A stretch of 6,834 nucleotides of DNA, from the NCBI GenBank assembly GCA_002501855.1, contig DAOM01000073.1, positions 1 to 6,834 on the forward strand, written 5' to 3'. Below the pieces are notes generated by a model that ran no database searches, had not been told where the DNA came from, and was given only the letters and a program-made list of their open reading frames with translations. This document shows, piece after piece, positions 5,242 through 6,834 of the stretch. This DNA comes from Candidatus Nitrosopolaris nunavutensis (GTDB lineage: Archaea; Thermoproteota; Nitrososphaeria; Nitrososphaerales; Nitrososphaeraceae). Both the position numbers and the translations under genes were made by a program. How positions within the stretch are numbered: the first letter of the stretch is position 1; each line of letters starts with the position of its first letter.

Positions 5242-5490
5242 ATTAATGGGCGATTTCTTGAATAGGTACATAGCCGTTTGTCGAGCTAATAACCTGTTCC
5301 ATGCGTCACTAACATTTGTCGCATATTCGTGCACAGTTGCAGCAGTACGGTTAGGAGTATTAGTAGACTATCTTTCTACGAATAGTCTTACTAAGGTTCT
5401 TTTAGCCTGTTTTCGAGTTGTGTATTCCAGTATCCCAAGTGTAGGTACGAATCCCAATGCAATCCATCCAATCATTTCTATGAATTCCAT
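5242..5490 (-). pseudogene. Membrane-anchored small protein relic with in-frame amber codon
   Basis: Reading from ATG 5490 on the minus strand gives MEFIEMIGWIALGFVPTLG, a hydrophobic N-terminal segment, then a basic stretch (TTRKQAKRTLVRLFVER) to TAG at 5368-5370. The same frame continues after TAG with protein-like sequence (HEYATNVSDAWNRLLARQT) and no other stop until 5116, inside the antisense of the nitroreductase. A TATA box centred at 5516 lies 26 nt before the ATG, so this was probably a real leaderless gene divergent from the HxlR regulator. The 98-codon plus-strand frame over the same DNA is poor in charged residues and looks like its shadow. It could be a nonsense pseudogene, a sequencing error, or two short genes (a GTG at 5334 could restart). 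Family unknown. Confidence 0.4.
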
Positions 5491-5496
5491 ACATAT

Positions 5497-5523
5497 AGTA
5501 TATAAAGGTAAGTATATAACCTT
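5497..5523. promoter_or_regulatory. Shared divergent promoter with direct repeat and dyad
   Basis: AGTATATAA occurs twice, at 5497-5505 and 5511-5519 (14-nt period), giving TATA cores usable on both strands. The first lies about 34 nt before the HxlR ATG (5536). The second is centred 26 nt before the minus-strand ATG at 5490. A dyad AAGGT (5505-5509) and ACCTT (5519-5523) frames the second TATA. A repressor bound there would block both directions, and autoregulation by the adjacent HxlR protein is the simplest reading (inference). Confidence 0.4.
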
Positions 5524-5535
5524 AATAGTTATCAG

Positions 5536-5982
5536 ATGGTAATATTACGTGTAAGGAATATGATAGAATTACAAGAACACTTGAAAAACTTTGGCATGGT
5601 GGCCTGCCCTGTTGATAACAGTCTTAAGATTTTTGGGCAAAAATATGCACTCCACATAGTAAGAAATATGGTAGTGCTAAAGCAAAAAAGATTTGGTCAA
5701 TTTTTAGGATCAATTGAAGGAATAAATACAAAGACACTTTCGATTAGGTTGCGTGAGCTTGAAGATTTTGGTATAATCAAAAGAACGATAATCCCTAGTA
5801 GACCCGTGCAAACTGAATACTCACTCACCGACAAAGGTATGGCTCTAGAACCACTCTTGGCGGACATAGCTACTTTCTCTACAAGGTACGAATCTAAAAG
5901 TGTGTTTAAAGACGGAAGGCCAAGGACCACGATTAAACAAATTTTCAGAGTTGATCGCTTATCAGAAATCTACGACTATTGA
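5536..5982 (+). CDS. HxlR-family winged-helix transcriptional regulator
   Basis: This 148-residue HxlR/DUF24 (MarR-like) protein has the family start CPVDNSLKIFGQKYALHIVR (24-43), the segment RFGQFLGSIEGINTKTLSIR with the recognition helix, LRELEDFGIIKR, and the wing around PVQTEYSLTDKG (90-101). Its only cysteine, C24, is the conserved N-terminal one used by YodB/HypR-type members to sense quinones, diamide or hypochlorite (known for the family). Sensing here is inference. The lysine/glutamine in FGQKYA replaces the usual GGKW. It sits downstream of the nitroreductase and a few hundred bases from the peroxiredoxin operon, a typical target set for such regulators. ATG 5536 is used; ATG 5560 is an alternative that keeps the whole domain. 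The C-terminal 25 residues extend beyond the usual family end. Confidence 0.85.
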   Translation: MVILRVRNMIELQEHLKNFGMVACPVDNSLKIFGQKYALHIVRNMVVLKQKRFGQFLGSIEGINTKTLSIRLRELEDFGIIKRTIIPSRPVQTEYSLTDKGMALEPLLADIATFSTRYESKSVFKDGRPRTTIKQIFRVDRLSEIYDY

Positions 5983-6255
5983 TAATACTATTATTTGGAA
6001 GTATTTCTGAAACTTAGGCGTGGCCTACCGCATACTATCTGCAACATCAACCGACTATTTCATTATACTGGAATGAGAACTTTATCATCTGACATAAATT
6101 CCGCATACTGAGGTAATCAACTTTAACTACTATTCTAACATAAATAACGTCATGACATCAGCCAAAATCTATAATTTTAACTTTAATTGTAAAATATGAT
6201 TGGCAGATGGTTAGATCCAAGAGGGATGGAGATATCAACAAAACAAACTATTGTG
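5983..6255. other. AT-rich intergenic region, no supported gene
   Basis: Nothing convincing is encoded. A 32-codon plus-strand frame from ATG 6196 and a minus-strand stretch near 5990-6060 interrupted by TAG look weakly protein-like but have no family signature. No hairpin followed by a T-tract was found after the HxlR stop. The region may be further decayed DNA like the relic next to it. Confidence 0.4.
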
Positions 6256-6495
6256 TTATCGTGGTGTTCTGTCTCTAGTGTCTATTTCAAATGAATCAAT
6301 AATCCTTTGTACTATCGGCAGATAAGAAGAGTACTTGGACGCTTCTGAGACAAAGTAATTACTATAAGATTTATCAACATTTATAGTTAAAACTACAAGG
6401 GATTTGATTTGATCAAGGCCTTCTCTGAATTTATAAGCTATCTTATAAGCAGGACTTTTCGAGAGTGAGGTATTCGCAGCATCAATTAATTGAAG
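6256..6495 (-). pseudogene. C-terminal relic of a PsbP-like lipoprotein
   Basis: A minus-strand frame is open for 79 codons between TGA (6496-6498) and TAA (6256-6258) but has no usable start near its 5' end. It reads NTSLSKSPAYKIAYKFREG, then a strand-rich section (IKSLVVLTINVDKSYSNYFV) and KYSSYLPIVQRIIDSFEI. The PAYK...Y and KYSxYLPxVQxxIDSFEI signatures match, from memory, the end of PsbP-domain lipoproteins that are expanded in Nitrososphaerales. Their exact role is unknown, and they are surface-anchored by an N-terminal lipobox. The signal peptide, lipobox and N-terminal half are absent here. The fragment ends 50 nt before the transporter start, so it was probably displaced by rearrangement. 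Confidence 0.6.
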
Positions 6496-6510
6496 TCAGA
6501 TTGTGTCCTT

Positions 6511-6522
6511 AATTTTTAAATG
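6511..6522 (+). promoter_or_regulatory. TATA box of the MFS transporter gene
   Basis: AATTTTTAAATG contains a T/A-rich TATA-like core centred near 6517, 28 nt before ATG 6545. This is close to the leaderless spacing seen at the other genes of this window. No ribosome-binding site is visible between it and the ATG. Confidence 0.45.
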
Positions 6523-6544
6523 GAACCCTATAGTTACCTAAATA

Positions 6545-6834
6545 ATGGCTAGTCTAGTAAAACAGCCTCCACTTTTTCCTATATTATTGGTTAATTTTGT
6601 AGGTACTCTTGGCTTTAGTATTGTTTTGCCTTTCCTAGTTTTTTTAGTCTTGAAATTTGGAGGTAATGCCATAGTTTATGGTCTACTCGCCGCCACTTAT
6701 CCTGCTTTCCAACTTATTGGAGCTCCAGTATTAGGAAGATGGTCTGATATTTTTGGACGGAAAAAAGTTCTTCTATTGAGTAATGTAGGAACATCAGTTG
6801 GTTGGATACTATTTCTTTTTGCATTATTTTTGCC
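6545..6834 (+). CDS. MFS transporter, drug-efflux type (5' part only)
   Basis: Ninety-six codons are present and the gene runs off the right edge. Visible are a first membrane helix (about 10-35, PLFPILLVNFVGTLGFSIVL), a second (about 44-62, with YPAFQLIGAPVLG), the diagnostic MFS motif A between helices 2 and 3 (LGRWSDIFGRKKVLLL, 63-78, with D68, G71, R72), and the beginning of helix 3. Motif A in this form is typical of the 12-helix DHA1 family that exports tetracycline, bicyclomycin and other compounds by proton antiport in the cytoplasmic membrane. The substrate cannot be predicted from this part. The start is well placed after its own TATA box. Its location beyond a regulator and nitroreductase fits detoxification, but it has its own promoter. 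Confidence 0.85.
   Translation, partial: MASLVKQPPLFPILLVNFVGTLGFSIVLPFLVFLVLKFGGNAIVYGLLAATYPAFQLIGAPVLGRWSDIFGRKKVLLLSNVGTSVGWILFLFALFL

Noticed and set aside
5246..5542. 98-codon plus-strand open frame after the nitroreductase
   Set aside because: Few charged residues, no motif, no promoter at the right distance; it overlaps a more protein-like minus-strand frame with a well-placed TATA box and runs into the HxlR start.
5990..6060. Minus-strand stretch reading DVADSMR, TAG, ATPKFQKYF
   Set aside because: Interrupted by a stop, short, and no family signature; could be decay debris or chance.
6196..6294. 32-codon plus-strand frame beginning MIGRWLDPRG
   Set aside because: Too short, no recognisable family, and partly antisense to the PsbP-like relic; a TTTAATTGTAAAAT stretch before it is not enough evidence of expression.
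1..6834. CRISPR array, tRNA/rRNA genes, transposase or terminal inverted repeats of an insertion sequence
   Set aside because: Looked for regularly spaced repeats, tRNA-like cloverleaf ends, and repeats flanking the GC-rich insert; none seen.

Overview
The window looks like a chromosomal stretch of an AT-rich ammonia-oxidising archaeon of the Nitrososphaerales (Nitrosocosmicus-like). This is inferred from several things read in the sequence: archaeal TATA boxes lying close to 26 nt upstream of start codons (leaderless style), a fragment of archaeal RadA, a receiver domain of the type common in soil Thaumarchaeota, a PsbP-like lipoprotein remnant, small Cys-rich proteins and an HxlR regulator. 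No database search was possible, so the genus is a guess. Background GC is about 35%.

Left part (1-2300) is gene-poor and full of debris. It holds a small HTH/Cys protein (minus, 133-444), a 70-residue zinc-finger-like protein (plus, 568-780), a tiny Cys/His protein that seems frameshifted (minus, 783-993), a response-regulator receiver domain whose N-terminus has lost its acidic pocket (plus, from 1148), a roughly 60% GC foreign-looking insert (about 1515-1785) fused to its 3' end, and an isolated C-terminal piece of RadA recombinase (minus, 1876-2175). It reads as a site of repeated insertion and decay.

The middle (2312-5982) is a coherent thiol/electrophile-stress neighbourhood. A medium-chain dehydrogenase/quinone-oxidoreductase-like enzyme (minus) is followed at higher coordinates by a two-gene minus-strand operon: a one-cysteine peroxiredoxin and then a CPYC DsbA-like thioredoxin-fold protein. 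Divergent from that operon is a nitroreductase (plus) whose usual C-terminal tail is missing. An HxlR-family regulator (plus) with a single Cys near its N-terminus follows. Between nitroreductase and regulator lies a minus-strand membrane-protein relic with an in-frame amber codon, divergent from the regulator across shared TATA elements. Palindromes in both divergent promoter regions (4638-4670 and 5505-5523) are candidate HxlR operators. The inferred logic is that a redox-sensing repressor controls detoxifying reductases and a peroxide-removal pair.

Right part (5983-6834) is mostly non-coding. It contains an unlisted 79-codon minus-strand relic resembling the C-terminus of thaumarchaeal PsbP-like lipoproteins (6256-6495), then a TATA box and the first 96 codons of an MFS drug-efflux-type transporter that runs off the window.

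I do not see a CRISPR array, tRNA, rRNA, complete insertion sequence or obviously new defence system. The most unusual items are the GC-rich insert fused to the broken receiver, the gene relics, and the redox module with its possible operators.
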